Notes under the pieces: model-generated
Seen by the model: only the letters and a program-made list of their open reading frames with translations
The model's database searches: none
What the model was told of the DNA's origin: nothing
Shown: piece after piece, positions 17,417 through 25,282 of the stretch
Position numbering within the stretch: the stretch's first letter is position 1
How the letters are laid out: each line of letters opens with the position of its first letter
Position numbers and translations under genes: made by a program
Source: Clostridium sp.
GTDB lineage: Bacteria > Bacillota > Clostridia > Clostridiales > Clostridiaceae
Assembly (NCBI GenBank): GCA_029851835.1
Contig: JARKVD010000005.1
Coordinates: forward strand, 1-55,340
Length of the DNA stretch: 55,340 nt
Reading direction: 5' to 3'

Positions 17417-18784
17417 CTATCCAACTAAAATTTTACCTTCTGGATATTTTATTGAATTTGTCTTATTATCACTTCTAATTGCTATAGCCACTAATAAAGT
17501 AAGTGGTCCTATTCTTCCTGCATACATAGTAAGTGCTACAATCACCTTACCAATTGTAGTAAGCTTCTGGGTTAATCCCATTGTAAGTCCTACAGTTCCA
17601 AATGCTGATGTTGCCTCAAATAAATATTGTTCAAAGGGAACACCTGATCCACTTTCAGTTATTGTTAGTAAAATTGTAACCGTAAATACCAATCCCAGTG
17701 CTATAACTACTACCGCAAAAGCTTTATATACAGTTTCTTTACTTATTTTCTTTTTAAATACCTCTGTATCTCCTCTTCCTTTTATAACAGACATTACTGT
17801 TAATAAAAGCACTCCTGCAGTGGAAGTTTTTATACCTCCTGCCGTAGAACCTGGAGAACCTCCAATAAACATAAGAATTATCGTTAACAATACAGAAGCC
17901 ATTGACATACTGGCTAAATCAATAGAATTAAATCCAGCTGTTCTTGGTGATACAGATGCAAAGAAAGCAGATAGCAGCTTCTCTTTCATAGACATATCCT
18001 TTAATGTATCCGGATTTGAGTACTCAAATATAAAGAACATAACAAATCCAAATACTATTAAAAAAATACTCATTGATATTACTACCTTTGTTTGTAGTGA
18101 TAATCTTCTATTTCTTTTATAATTATATATGTCATCCCAAACATAAAATCCTAATCCACCAATTATGATTAAAGCTGATAATGTTAAAATGATTAATGTA
18201 TTACCACTATATCCAGTTACACTTGTATATCCACCCATTAAATCAAATCCAGCATTACAAAAGGCTGATACTGCATGGAATATACTATAATAAATCCCTT
18301 TACCTAACCCAAACTCTGGAATAAACTGAATTGACAGAAGTAGTGCTCCTATAAGTTCAATTGAAAATGTAAATGTTAGTATGTATCTTGCAAATCTAAC
18401 AATTCCTTGAAGAGATGATAAACTAATAGATTCTCTTATTAACAACCTTTCTTTTAATGTTATTCTCTTACCGGCAATTAATGCAATTAATGTAGCAAAG
18501 GACATAAATCCTAACCCACCAATTTGTATTAATAACATAATAACAGTTTTACCAAAATAAGACCAGTATGTACCCGTATCCACTGTCACAAGTCCAGTTA
18601 CACATACTGCTGATGTCGATGTAAAAATACAGTCTATAATGGGCGTCTTCACACCATCTATAGTTGCAACCGGTAAACTTAGTAAAAATGCCCCAATTAA
18701 TATAATTGCTGCAAAACCAATAGCTATTACCTGCACTGGTGTAAATCTTTTGTTTCTCAGCATATTACGCTTCTTCAATTGCAT
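17417..18784 (-). CDS. ktrB: KtrB/TrkH potassium transporter membrane subunit
   Basis: The ion-conducting membrane subunit of the Ktr system, 455 residues with many hydrophobic helices and four pore-loop repeats. The selectivity-filter loops are visible as TSAVCVTGLVT (near 54), SAFCNAGFDL (near 157), SPRTAGFNSI (near 270) and SAFGTVGLTM (near 390), each with the conserved glycine. I start at the ATG at 18784 because GAGG lies eight bases upstream; an in-frame GTG three codons earlier overlaps that site. It is first in the ktrB-ktrA operon. Confidence 0.92.
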   Translation of the reverse strand: MQLKKRNMLRNKRFTPVQVIAIGFAAIILIGAFLLSLPVATIDGVKTPIIDCIFTSTSAVCVTGLVTVDTGTYWSYFGKTVIMLLIQIGGLGFMSFATLIALIAGKRITLKERLLIRESISLSSLQGIVRFARYILTFTFSIELIGALLLSIQFIPEFGLGKGIYYSIFHAVSAFCNAGFDLMGGYTSVTGYSGNTLIILTLSALIIIGGLGFYVWDDIYNYKRNRRLSLQTKVVISMSIFLIVFGFVMFFIFEYSNPDTLKDMSMKEKLLSAFFASVSPRTAGFNSIDLASMSMASVLLTIILMFIGGSPGSTAGGIKTSTAGVLLLTVMSVIKGRGDTEVFKKKISKETVYKAFAVVVIALGLVFTVTILLTITESGSGVPFEQYLFEATSAFGTVGLTMGLTQKLTTIGKVIVALTMYAGRIGPLTLLVAIAIRSDNKTNSIKYPEGKILVG

Positions 18785-18865
18785 ATAAAACACCTCTTAT
18801 TCTAATAAAAATTTTAACCTTTAAATAACATTACTTATCTATGTTTTTCCCATTTCTACGTTAAA

Positions 18866-18917
18866 ATATTGATAGTATAAAAATGTAGCTGCAGATACAT
18901 TTTTATACTATCAATAT
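18866..18917. repeat. 22-bp perfect inverted repeat upstream of ktrB
   Basis: Positions 18866-18887 and 18896-18917 are perfect inverted copies (22 bp, starting ATATTGATAGTATAAA) around an 8-base centre GCTGCAGA. There is no T-run on either side, so an ordinary terminator is unlikely. It lies about 80 bases upstream of the ktrB start, in the intergenic region after rplT, and could be an operator, an RNA hairpin or a remnant of a mobile element. Confidence 0.6.
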
Positions 18918-18969
18918 AGATAATCTTATGTGCTAAATATTCCAAAATTGGCAATTTAATTTTTTATTA

Positions 18970-19003
18970 GAAAAATCCAGAGAACGATCAAGTCATCCTC
19001 TGG
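18970..19003 (-). terminator. Terminator of infC-rpmI-rplT
   Basis: The six-base stem CCAGAG (18977-18982) / CTCTGG (18998-19003) has a 15-base loop and is followed by ATTTTT on the minus strand. It is placed 18 bases after the rplT stop. The stem is short, but its position fits the end of the operon. Confidence 0.65.
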
Positions 19004-19020
19004 TATTTATGTTATCAATC

Positions 19021-19374
19021 CTAGATGTGTTTCTTTGCAACTTCTACTAATTCAGCGAATGCTTTAGGATCGTTTATAGCTATTTCAGAAAGCATTTTTC
19101 TGTTTATATCTATTCCAGCAACCTTCATTCCATTCATGAATCTTGAATAAGAAAGACCATTCATTCTAGCAGCAGCGTTTATTCTAGCTATCCATAGTTT
19201 TCTGAAGTCTCTCTTCTTTAATTTTCTTCCAACGTAAGCATTTCTTAATGCTCTTATAACTGACTCGTTAGCAGTTTTGAATAACTTGCTTTTTCCACCG
19301 TAGTATCCTTTTGCAAGCTTTAATACTTTTTTATGTTTTTTACGACTGTTCATCGCTCTTTTTACTCTTGCCAT
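19021..19374 (-). CDS. rplT: 50S ribosomal protein L20
   Basis: L20 binds 23S rRNA early in 50S assembly and in Firmicutes represses its own operon by binding the mRNA leader. It has 117 residues, with the basic N-terminus [19 protein letters not shown] and the conserved [20 protein letters not shown]. The ATG has AGGAGGG upstream. It is the last gene of infC-rpmI-rplT and a likely effector at the attenuator in the infC leader. Confidence 0.98.
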   Translation of the reverse strand: MARVKRAMNSRKKHKKVLKLAKGYYGGKSKLFKTANESVIRALRNAYVGRKLKKRDFRKLWIARINAAARMNGLSYSRFMNGMKVAGIDINRKMLSEIAINDPKAFAELVEVAKKHI

Positions 19375-19400
19375 TATATTTCCCTCCTAGATCTCTTCTA

Positions 19401-19598
19401 CTATAAGTATGGTAATAATTTCTTCATGTTCTTTTCTTGAGTAGTTGAAACGTATCCTGCTTTTCTAAGATTTCTCTTAGTTTTAGCGCTCTTCTTAGTT
19501 AATATATGGCGTCTAAAAGCTTTAGATCTTTTTAACTTCCCTGTTCCTGTTTTCTTGAATCTTTTTGCAGCACCTCTATGTGTTTTCATTTTTGGCAT
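19401..19598 (-). CDS. rpmI: 50S ribosomal protein L35
   Basis: L35 is a small basic protein of the large subunit, 65 residues, reading [20 protein letters not shown] at the start and ending MKKLLPYL. The length is typical. GAGAGGAGG lies upstream. It is located between infC and rplT, the conserved bacterial order. Confidence 0.98.
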   Translation of the reverse strand: MPKMKTHRGAAKRFKKTGTGKLKRSKAFRRHILTKKSAKTKRNLRKAGYVSTTQEKNMKKLLPYL

Positions 19599-19617
19599 TG
19601 TAAAGTCCTCCTCTCAG

Positions 19618-20139
19618 TTATACTCCTTTTTTAGGAGCCAATATCATTATCATATTTCTTCCTTCTTGCCTAGCAGCCTTTTCTATTGTATAAACATCGC
19701 CTAACTTTTCAACAAAAAGGTTTAATATCTTAAATCCAATCTGTGGATTCTCTATTTCTCTACCTCTAAATCTCACAGTAACTTTAACCTTATCTTCATC
19801 TAATAAAAACTTTCTAGCGTTGTTAGCTTTGATTTCTATATCGTGCTCTTCTATTTTAGCACTTAATCTGATTTCCTTAACTGAAACAACCTTTTGCTTT
19901 TTCTTAGCTTCTTTTTCCTTCTTCTGTTGTTCATAAACAAATTTACCAAAGTCCATAATTTTGCAAACCATTGGTTTTGCATTTGGAGATACTACAACTA
20001 AATCTAATTCTTTCTTTTGGGCCATTTCTAAAGCTTCTTTAGTTGCAATTACTCCTAGAACTTCTCCATTGGAATCAATAACTCTAATTTCTTTGTCTCT
20101 TATTTCTTCATTCATCATGAAGTCTTTATTTTTACTGAT
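19618..20139 (-). CDS. infC: Translation initiation factor IF-3 (AUC start codon)
   Basis: IF-3 binds the 30S subunit, blocks 70S association and rejects non-canonical start codons. The protein has 173 residues: the N-domain ([20 protein letters not shown], and [23 protein letters not shown]), a lysine-rich linker, then the C-domain ([20 protein letters not shown]). I place the start at the ATC codon 20137-20139 because GGAGG lies eight bases upstream and the sequence from there (ISKNKDF...) aligns with the start of other IF-3 proteins. ATG codons 13-14 residues in have no ribosome site, and the open frame upstream runs into the attenuator. Non-AUG infC starts (AUU in E. coli) allow IF-3 to limit its own synthesis. 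Confidence 0.93.
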   Translation of the reverse strand: MSKNKDFMMNEEIRDKEIRVIDSNGEVLGVIATKEALEMAQKKELDLVVVSPNAKPMVCKIMDFGKFVYEQQKKEKEAKKKQKVVSVKEIRLSAKIEEHDIEIKANNARKFLLDEDKVKVTVRFRGREIENPQIGFKILNLFVEKLGDVYTIEKAARQEGRNMIMILAPKKGV

Positions 20140-20317
20140 AACATTCACCTCCGGCTTTCTTAACCATATATAAAAATATAAAATAAAAAGGACGACATAA
20201 GCCGTCCTGATATTACAATCCAATTATAAACTAAAATATCTTAACCTTACTAGCATTACTGTAAGGTGAGAAACGGCTGTTTCTTCTTGCAAAGTTTTAT
20301 TATTTTTTCAACTAACA
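20140..20317 (-). promoter_or_regulatory. infC-rpmI-rplT leader with attenuator (L20-leader-like)
   Basis: The roughly 175-base leader contains a terminator hairpin (AGGACG/CGTCCT, 20189-20208) followed by a T-rich tract, all before the infC ribosome site. Upstream, AGCCGT (minus strand, 20273-20278) can pair with ACGGCT (20200-20205), which overlaps the 5' arm of the terminator, so the two folds exclude each other. Another hairpin CCTTAC/GTAAGG (20245-20250 with 20261-20266) lies between them. This matches the logic of the Bacillus L20 leader, in which L20 favours termination; identity with that Rfam family is inferred. Confidence 0.75.
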
Positions 20318-20323
20318 AAGATG

Positions 20324-20352
20324 ATTTTACTATATGTTTATGTTATTGTCAA
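20324..20352 (-). promoter_or_regulatory. Predicted sigma-A promoter of infC-rpmI-rplT
   Basis: On the minus strand TTGACA (20347-20352) and TAAAAT (20324-20329) have a 17-base spacer. It overlaps the last codons of ytxC and would start transcription near 20317, giving the long attenuator leader. Confidence 0.8.
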
Positions 20353-21253
20353 CAGGTATTTTAACAATTTCATTTAAAATATTGCACTGAGCACATCCAT
20401 TACAATATTCAACCCTGCTTTCAAATACATTTTGTATAGTATTAATTAACTCTTTGTTTTTATACCTAGCAGATGAATGAATGACTATTTTTCGCGGACA
20501 TGTAGTTATTAATCCGCTTATAATTAAGTCATCCTTACTTATCTCTTCCATAGTTTTATTTTCACATAAGTCGTTTAAAAGAGAATCCATCATGTCATTA
20601 CCATTATCATCTCTAAGTATATAGTCACTTCCGTTTTTTCCTACAAATAAATCTACTCTTTCTAATTTGCAGTCTTGAACTTCTACAAAATATTTCAATA
20701 GGTTTATAAATTCATTATACTCTTTTTCAACCATGTATTTTTCAACTATTCTTTCTACCATTGCAATAATATCTTTATTTAATTCCTTAGTTCTAAAATT
20801 TAAAAACCCCTTCACATTCAGCTCTTCAACTTCATATAAGCAACCAATAATTTTTTGCAATGCATCATTCTTTCTATTCATACAGAATATCATAGTTTCG
20901 TCCATGGCTACTTCCTCATTTAAAACCTTATGTACTACATCATTTATTATAGCAATATCCTTATAATTTAAAAAGCTATAAGTTTCATTAAGGTGTTTAT
21001 TAATTTTCCCATCTAAAAATTCTTTCAATGCAATTCTATACAATATTGTAGCTATGTAGTACTGAAATACCCTCACATTAGACTCTAATTCACCCGAAGT
21101 GTCTCCATAAATTTCAACTAACTGGCACTCATTTTCTTCTTCAACTTCACAACGCAGTTCTAGTCCCTTATCCTTTAAATAAGTGATAATATTTCTAATT
21201 TCATCTAACACATAATTCTTATGGCTATTATTTATAATAGTCAATAGTAGCAT
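20330..21253 (-). CDS. ytxC: Putative sporulation protein YtxC
   Basis: I recognise this as the YtxC family (putative sporulation protein, function unknown), 307 residues, mostly acidic-helical and without a signal peptide. Near the C-terminus it has ITTCPRKIVIHSSARYKNKE and a cysteine pair CNGCAQC. The start is the ATG at 21253, with AGAGGTG upstream; an in-frame ATG 13 codons earlier lacks a site. In Bacillus a ytxC gene lies in the thrS-infC region, and here it directly precedes infC, which supports the call. Its 3' end contains the infC promoter. Confidence 0.8.
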   Translation of the reverse strand: MLLLTIINNSHKNYVLDEIRNIITYLKDKGLELRCEVEEENECQLVEIYGDTSGELESNVRVFQYYIATILYRIALKEFLDGKINKHLNETYSFLNYKDIAIINDVVHKVLNEEVAMDETMIFCMNRKNDALQKIIGCLYEVEELNVKGFLNFRTKELNKDIIAMVERIVEKYMVEKEYNEFINLLKYFVEVQDCKLERVDLFVGKNGSDYILRDDNGNDMMDSLLNDLCENKTMEEISKDDLIISGLITTCPRKIVIHSSARYKNKELINTIQNVFESRVEYCNGCAQCNILNEIVKIPVDNNINI

Positions 21254-21420
21254 ATAATCACCTCTTGATTTAAGCCTTTTATCACCACACAAGTTATAAA
21301 ATCTAAAGAATGCGAAAAATATTTTAATTAAAGATGATATTATTATGTGTGTTTATGATTTCTATATTCAATATTAAAAATCCAATTTATTCTTTGATTT
21401 CTAATGTATTTATAGTATAT

Positions 21421-21562
21421 TTTTATTGATGAAAAGTTAAAGATTAAAGGTGAAAAATTAATGTAGAAACTCTCTTGAAGTTTCTATTGATATTATAATA
21501 AAAGAATTCCGTAGTAATTCTCTCCATAATCTTTCCTTCCTCATCCTTAATTCTTAATTTAA
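21421..21562. repeat. MITE-like heptamer/hairpin element (copy 1, degenerate)
   Basis: The region between ytxC and the DUF6873-like gene has AAGTTAAAGATTAAAGG on the left, two small hairpins (GAAACTCTCTTGAAGTTTC and AGAATTCCGTAGTAATTCT) and a right end TCATCCTTAATTCTTAATTT. The heptamer-based ends and internal hairpins resemble the element at 34756-35063. Confidence 0.5.
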
Positions 21563-21579
21563 TAAAAGGAGATTAAATA

Positions 21580-22284
21580 ATGAAATACGCATTTGTAGAC
21601 TTTAGAATTTCTGAAGAAGAATTTTTAAATCTTTCAAAATTAAATTGTAATATTATTAAATGTGTGCCATCTCCCAAATTATACGATGCAATCTGTGGGC
21701 ATCCTGATATCTTGTTGCATTTCACCGATAATAATACAGTTATAATCCACAAGGATACCACAGAGAACTTTGAAGCTTCACTATCCAGCCTTAAACTTAA
21801 AGTTATAAGGAGCGAAAAATCTCTTACCGATAAATATCCTGAAGATATTATTTTGAACGGAGTAAATACCAATAAACTTTTCATGCATAATCTTGCTAAT
21901 ACAGATCCTCTATTACTCGAAAGAGTAACAGGTAAAACTTTAATCAATGTAAAACAAGGCTACACTAAATGTTCTACCGTAATTCTCAATGATAACGCCT
22001 TTATTACATCCGATAACTCCATCTATAAAGCATTATCAAGCAATGACTGCGATGTACTTTTAATTAAACCTGGAAATATTTCATTGCCTGGCCTTAATTA
22101 TGGCTTCATAGGTGGAACCTGTGGAATGTTTGATTCAAATACCTTAGTATTTTACGGTTCACTGGAATACCATCCTGAAAAGCAAGAAATAATTAACTTT
22201 CTGCATAAGTATAATATAAATCCCGTTTATCTTTCAAATGGACCTCTTGTGGATAGAGGAAGCATCTTTTTCATTGATTTATAA
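21580..22284 (+). CDS. Conserved hypothetical, DUF6873 (GME-fold)-like
   Basis: A 234-residue soluble protein beginning MKYAFVDFRISEEEFLNL. I recall this pattern from proteins annotated as DUF6873, assigned to the guanidino-group-modifying enzyme fold. Supporting pieces are INVKQGYTKCSTVILNDNAF (near 126-145), FITSDNSIYKAL and FIGGTCGMFDSNTLVFYGSL (near 168-187), the sort of NG/GG-rich blades expected there. No catalytic activity should be assumed. The start has AAGGAG upstream. It is a single gene on the plus strand, flanked on both sides by heptamer repeats, with its own terminator. Confidence 0.6.
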   Translation: MKYAFVDFRISEEEFLNLSKLNCNIIKCVPSPKLYDAICGHPDILLHFTDNNTVIIHKDTTENFEASLSSLKLKVIRSEKSLTDKYPEDIILNGVNTNKLFMHNLANTDPLLLERVTGKTLINVKQGYTKCSTVILNDNAFITSDNSIYKALSSNDCDVLLIKPGNISLPGLNYGFIGGTCGMFDSNTLVFYGSLEYHPEKQEIINFLHKYNINPVYLSNGPLVDRGSIFFIDL

Positions 22285-22298
22285 TGGACTACATTATA

Positions 22299-22342
22299 AA
22301 TCAATGAAAAATTAAAGATTAAAGATTAAAGATTAAAGATTA
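22299..22342. repeat. Tandem ATTAAAG heptamer tract
   Basis: Four to five tandem copies of ATTAAAG follow the DUF6873-like gene and lead into a hairpin. The same heptamer family (ATTAAAG/ATTAAGA) occurs at 21430 and 35028-35063, always beside hairpins in intergenic DNA. Confidence 0.7.
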
Positions 22343-22354
22343 ATAATTAATTTA

Positions 22355-22380
22355 GAAATTCCTTCGGAGTTTCTTTTTAT
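22355..22380 (+). terminator. Terminator of the DUF6873-like gene
   Basis: An 8-bp stem GAAATTCC (22355-22362) / GGAGTTTC (22366-22373) with one G-U pair and a 3-base loop is followed by TTTTTATTTT on the plus strand. Confidence 0.75.
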
Positions 22381-22454
22381 TTTATCTTTTATAATTTAAA
22401 AAATTTCTCAGGAATCCTTTTTTCAATTTCCCACCACCTAGTTTTCAAACCACG

Positions 22455-22493
22455 AAAAATAAAAAAGCAAGTAATATTACTATTACTTGCTTT
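22455..22493 (-). terminator. Terminator of the five-tRNA operon
   Basis: A perfect 13-bp stem (22464-22476 with 22481-22493; AAAGCAAGTAATA) has a 4-base loop and is followed on the minus strand by TTTTTTATTTTT. It begins three bases after the CCA end of tRNA-Cys. Confidence 0.9.
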
Positions 22494-22495
22494 CA

Positions 22496-22570
22496 TGGAG
22501 GCGCCACCCAGATTTGAACTGGGGAATAAAGGCTTTGCAGGCCTCTGCCTTACCACTTGGCTATGGCGCC
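22496..22570 (-). tRNA. tRNA-Cys (GCA)
   Basis: A cloverleaf of 75 bases including encoded CCA. The acceptor GGCGCCA pairs with TGGCGCC, the anticodon loop reads CTGCAAA (anticodon GCA), the T arm contains GTTCAAATC, and the discriminator is T as expected for Cys. It is last in the cluster. Confidence 0.97.
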
Positions 22571-22573
22571 ATT

Positions 22574-22648
22574 TGGAGCGGAAGACGAGATTCGAACTCG
22601 CGACGTTCACCTTGGCAAGGTGACGCTCTACCACTGAGCCACTCCCGC
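22574..22648 (-). tRNA. tRNA-Gly (GCC)
   Basis: 75 bases with encoded CCA. The acceptor GCGGGAG pairs with CTTCCGC (one G-U), the anticodon loop is TTGCCAA (GCC), and the T loop is GTTCGAATC. It lies four bases upstream of tRNA-Cys. Confidence 0.97.
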
Positions 22649-22665
22649 TTAATATTTTAGTATAA

Positions 22666-22741
<76 letters not shown>

Positions 22742-22762
22742 ATACACAATAATAAAATTTAA

Positions 22763-22839
22763 TGGCGACCCAGAAGGGACTCGAACCCTCGACCTCCGGC
22801 GTGACAGGCCGGCACTCTAACCAACTGAGCCACTGGGCC
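22763..22839 (-). tRNA. tRNA-Asp (GTC)
   Basis: 77 bases with encoded CCA. The acceptor begins GGCCCAG, the anticodon loop is CTGTCAC (GTC), the T loop is GTTCGAGTC, and the discriminator G is typical of Asp. Confidence 0.96.
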
Positions 22840-22844
22840 ATAAA

Positions 22845-22920
22845 TGGTGGTCGCAACAGGGATCGAACCTGTGACCCCCTGCTTGTAAGGCAGGTGCTCT
22901 CCCAGCTGAGCTATGCGACC
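22845..22920 (-). tRNA. tRNA-Val (TAC)
   Basis: 76 bases with encoded CCA. The acceptor GGTCGCA pairs with TGCGACC, the anticodon loop is TTACAAG-like (TAC), and the T loop is GTTCGATCC. It is first in the cluster. This is the tRNA that reads GTA, the specifier of the valS T-box at 45.8 kb. Confidence 0.97.
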
Positions 22921-22999
22921 GTAATTTTAATTTGTGTTTTCCATCATATTAAAATAATCTTTGCTATTCATTAGATGTCTCTAACTCCTAACAAAGATT

Positions 23000-23028
23000 A
23001 TTATATTAAAATCTAATTATATTGTCAA
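23000..23028 (-). promoter_or_regulatory. Consensus sigma-A promoter of the tRNA operon
   Basis: On the minus strand TTGACA (23023-23028) and TATAAT (23000-23005) are separated by 17 bases, a perfect consensus promoter, as expected for stable RNA. It is about 80 bases upstream of tRNA-Val. Confidence 0.9.
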
Positions 23029-23056
23029 CACAGTTTTTTCAATTTTTATTTAATTT

Positions 23057-23944
23057 CTATTTTCTTTCTAATTCATCCATCAATCTTTTAATATCTTCTG
23101 GAGTAAATTCATAACCCTTGTTACAGAAGTGGCATAATATCTCTTCATTCTTTCCATCTTCATAAATTTCCTGAAGATCCTTTTTACCAACACTCATAAG
23201 AACTCTTTCCACTCTTTCTCTTGAGCAGTCACATCTAAACTCTGGAACTATTGAATCATATATTTTTAAATCCATATCTTCAAATACATATTCTAATATT
23301 TCTTCTATGGACATACCTTTTTCAATCATAGAAGTTACAGAAGGAATTTCTTGCAATCTATAACTAATTATATCCGCTAAAAATTCTGATGCACCAGGCA
23401 TCATTTGAATTATAAATCCCCCTGCAGCCTTTGTTGATAAATCCTTATCTACAAGTACCCCTAAAGCAACAGCAGATGGTGTCTGTTCTGAAACAGTGAA
23501 GTAATAAGCTAAATCATCTCCTATTTCTCCTGTATATATTGGCACCTGACCTACATATGGATCCTTAAGTCCCATATCCTTTATAACCTTTAGATCACCA
23601 TTTTTACCAATGGCTCCACCTACATCTAATTTACCCTTTTCATTTAAAGGAAGTTCCACCTTAGGATTTCCTATATATCCTTTAACCTTACCATCAGCAT
23701 GAGCTGTAACTATAACACCCTTAGCTTCTCCTCCACCATTAATTTGCAAAGTTAAGCTATCTGTTTCGTTTTTTAACATGGCCCCCATAAGCAATCCACC
23801 TGTAAGCATTCTTCCTAATGCTGCAGATGCTGTGGGACTACACTCATGTGTTCTATTTGCTTCTCCAACTAATTCGGTAGTTATTGCAGCAATAACCCTT
23901 ATCTGTCCATCTTTAGCCGTTCCTCTAATTAATTTATCTGCCAT
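23057..23944 (-). CDS. hslO: Hsp33 redox-regulated chaperone
   Basis: Hsp33 is a cytoplasmic holdase activated when its zinc-bound cysteines are oxidised. The 295-residue length is normal. The N-terminal domain carries [20 protein letters not shown] and [22 protein letters not shown], then [12 protein letters not shown]. The C-terminal redox switch retains all four zinc cysteines as CDC (in FRCDCSRE) and CHFC (in [11 protein letters not shown]). The ATG overlaps the stop codon of the upstream methyltransferase (TAATG), so they are translationally coupled. No terminator is visible before the tRNA promoter. Confidence 0.96.
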   Translation of the reverse strand: MADKLIRGTAKDGQIRVIAAITTELVGEANRTHECSPTASAALGRMLTGGLLMGAMLKNETDSLTLQINGGGEAKGVIVTAHADGKVKGYIGNPKVELPLNEKGKLDVGGAIGKNGDLKVIKDMGLKDPYVGQVPIYTGEIGDDLAYYFTVSEQTPSAVALGVLVDKDLSTKAAGGFIIQMMPGASEFLADIISYRLQEIPSVTSMIEKGMSIEEILEYVFEDMDLKIYDSIVPEFRCDCSRERVERVLMSVGKKDLQEIYEDGKNEEILCHFCNKGYEFTPEDIKRLMDELERK

Positions 23945-24696
23945 TAAACTCCATCCTTTCTTAGCACATAAGTTATTCTTTCAGTTTCTTCATCTATGGG
24001 TTCATCTCCATAGCAATTAAGCTTTTTCTTCAAAATAAACCCTGCTTCTTTAAGACACTGCTCAATAAACTCTTCGCTATAAGCTCTTTCTCTGTGCTCT
24101 TCATCAAATCTATAATACACTTGTCCTTTTTTAACAAAAAAGGTTAAGTACATATTAACTATATCTTCTTCCTCATCAAATTCATTTTCCCAAATATAAA
24201 CTACGTCTTCATTATCAAAATTAAAGGAATTATTTCCTAATATATGTTTAATTTTAAACTCAGTGTTTATATCAAAAATAAACACCCCATCATCCTTTAG
24301 ATGTTTATATACCGAAGCAAAATATTGCTTTAACCCTTCCTTATCAAGAATATAATTAGTAGAATCTAAGCCACAAGTAATAAGGTCAAATTTTTTCTTC
24401 AAATTAAAGTTGCATATATTCTGACACAGAACTTTAGCTTTTATACCTTCTTCCTTTAACTTTTCGTCCGCTATAGACAACATCTGCTCTGATAAATCTA
24501 AAGCTGTAGTAAATATGAACTTCTTTCCAATACATGCTGTAAAATTTCCTGTGCCACAAGCAAGGTCTAGGTAATCCCTTTTTACTATATTGTACTCATC
24601 GCATATATGAACTATCTTTTCTGCCCATAATTTATAATCTATATCCTCATTAATTAACTCATCGTATATCTCTGCAAAATCATTATAACAATCCAT
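23944..24696 (-). CDS. Class I SAM-dependent methyltransferase
   Basis: A 250-residue methyltransferase with a seven-strand Rossmann core. SAM motif I is [12 protein letters not shown] (near 42-53), followed by [16 protein letters not shown] (near 69) and motif II/III-like [15 protein letters not shown] (near 104). From there it resembles small-molecule methyltransferases with a variable C-terminal part. The substrate is unknown. Its stop overlaps the hslO start. The ribosome site before its ATG (GTTGGTGACCT) is weak, so the start is less certain than for its neighbours. Confidence 0.85.
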   Translation of the reverse strand: MDCYNDFAEIYDELINEDIDYKLWAEKIVHICDEYNIVKRDYLDLACGTGNFTACIGKKFIFTTALDLSEQMLSIADEKLKEEGIKAKVLCQNICNFNLKKKFDLITCGLDSTNYILDKEGLKQYFASVYKHLKDDGVFIFDINTEFKIKHILGNNSFNFDNEDVVYIWENEFDEEEDIVNMYLTFFVKKGQVYYRFDEEHRERAYSEEFIEQCLKEAGFILKKKLNCYGDEPIDEETERITYVLRKDGV

Positions 24697-24796
24697 AGGT
24701 CACCAACTTTACTTTTTAATACCTATCTATTTTACATTACTTTTATTCTTTTGTCTAAGAATTATTACAAAGCCTTCTATAAATGCACAAAACCTT

Positions 24797-25066
24797 TTAA
24801 AAGAATCCTCCATTATTCTGTTCCGGATTCCCTTGATTGTTATCTCCTGAATGCATGCCTTTCTTTCTCTTTGTCATTATCCCTCCAATACGACCTGTTT
24901 CTTCAGCTGTAAGACTACTCCACCCAAGGGCATTTACCTTATCAACAAGTCCAAGCTCTACTACTATTTCATACTTCATTTTCTCCCTTAAAGCCTCTTC
25001 AGGTGTCAATTCTTTATTAGCCTTTAGTTTTGATTTAATTACTTTTTTTAATGGTGTTTTTCCCAC
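24797..25066 (-). CDS. Alpha/beta-type small acid-soluble spore protein (divergent)
   Basis: SASPs of this type coat and protect spore DNA and are cleaved by GPR at germination. The central part MKYEIVVELGLVDKVNALGW (30-49) followed by LTAEETGRIGGIMTKRKKG matches the family pattern E-x-A/V-x-E-L-G-L ... GW ... V/IGG-M-K. ELG in the first part is the usual GPR cleavage area. It differs from the abundant SASPs by an N-terminal extension rich in lysine (PLKKVIKSKLKANKELTPEE) and a GDNNQGNPEQNNGG tail, 89 residues in all. The start is GTG with AGAGGTG upstream. It is monocistronic; I see no convincing forespore promoter. Confidence 0.85.
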   Translation of the reverse strand: MGKTPLKKVIKSKLKANKELTPEEALREKMKYEIVVELGLVDKVNALGWSSLTAEETGRIGGIMTKRKKGMHSGDNNQGNPEQNNGGFF

Positions 25067-25235
25067 AAAATATCACCTCTACCAAATCAAATATATACTT
25101 ACATAATACCTATATTTTCTACTGTAGAGATTTTTTTATTCAATATTAACTAAAATAAGAAAACTTTTAATGAGAATACTTATTAATATTTCCATTAAAA
25201 GTCTTTTATTTTCCTTATACTAAATATACTCCCAT

Positions 25236-25269
25236 AAAATAAAAGGCAGATTCCTTCGAATCTACCTTT
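25236..25269 (-). terminator. Terminator of oppA
   Basis: A 12-bp stem with one G-U pair (25242-25253 with 25258-25269; AAAGGTAGATTC/GAATCTGCCTTT on the minus strand) with a GAAG loop is followed by TTTTATTTTATG. It begins 14 bases after the oppA stop. Confidence 0.85.
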
Positions 25270-25282
25270 CATTATATAGTTA

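Noticed and set aside
17388-18122. Plus-strand 244-residue open frame
   Set aside because: It lies antisense to ktrB, whose pore motifs and operon context are convincing; hydrophobic composition is a mirror effect.
18794-18970. Possible c-di-AMP (ydaO-type) riboswitch before ktrB
   Set aside because: No conserved ydaO motifs are present; only the 22-bp inverted repeat is notable.
20140-20223. Upstream extension of infC as an in-frame N-terminus
   Set aside because: It would translate the attenuator hairpin, has no ribosome site and adds a hydrophobic stretch foreign to IF-3.
22389-22634. Minus-strand 81-residue open frame
   Set aside because: It runs through tRNA-Gly, tRNA-Cys and their terminator; no protein features.
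22762-22974. Plus-strand open frame containing RNRDRTCDPLLVRQVLSQ
   Set aside because: It is the antisense of the tRNA-Asp and tRNA-Val genes; such frames are a known false protein in databases.
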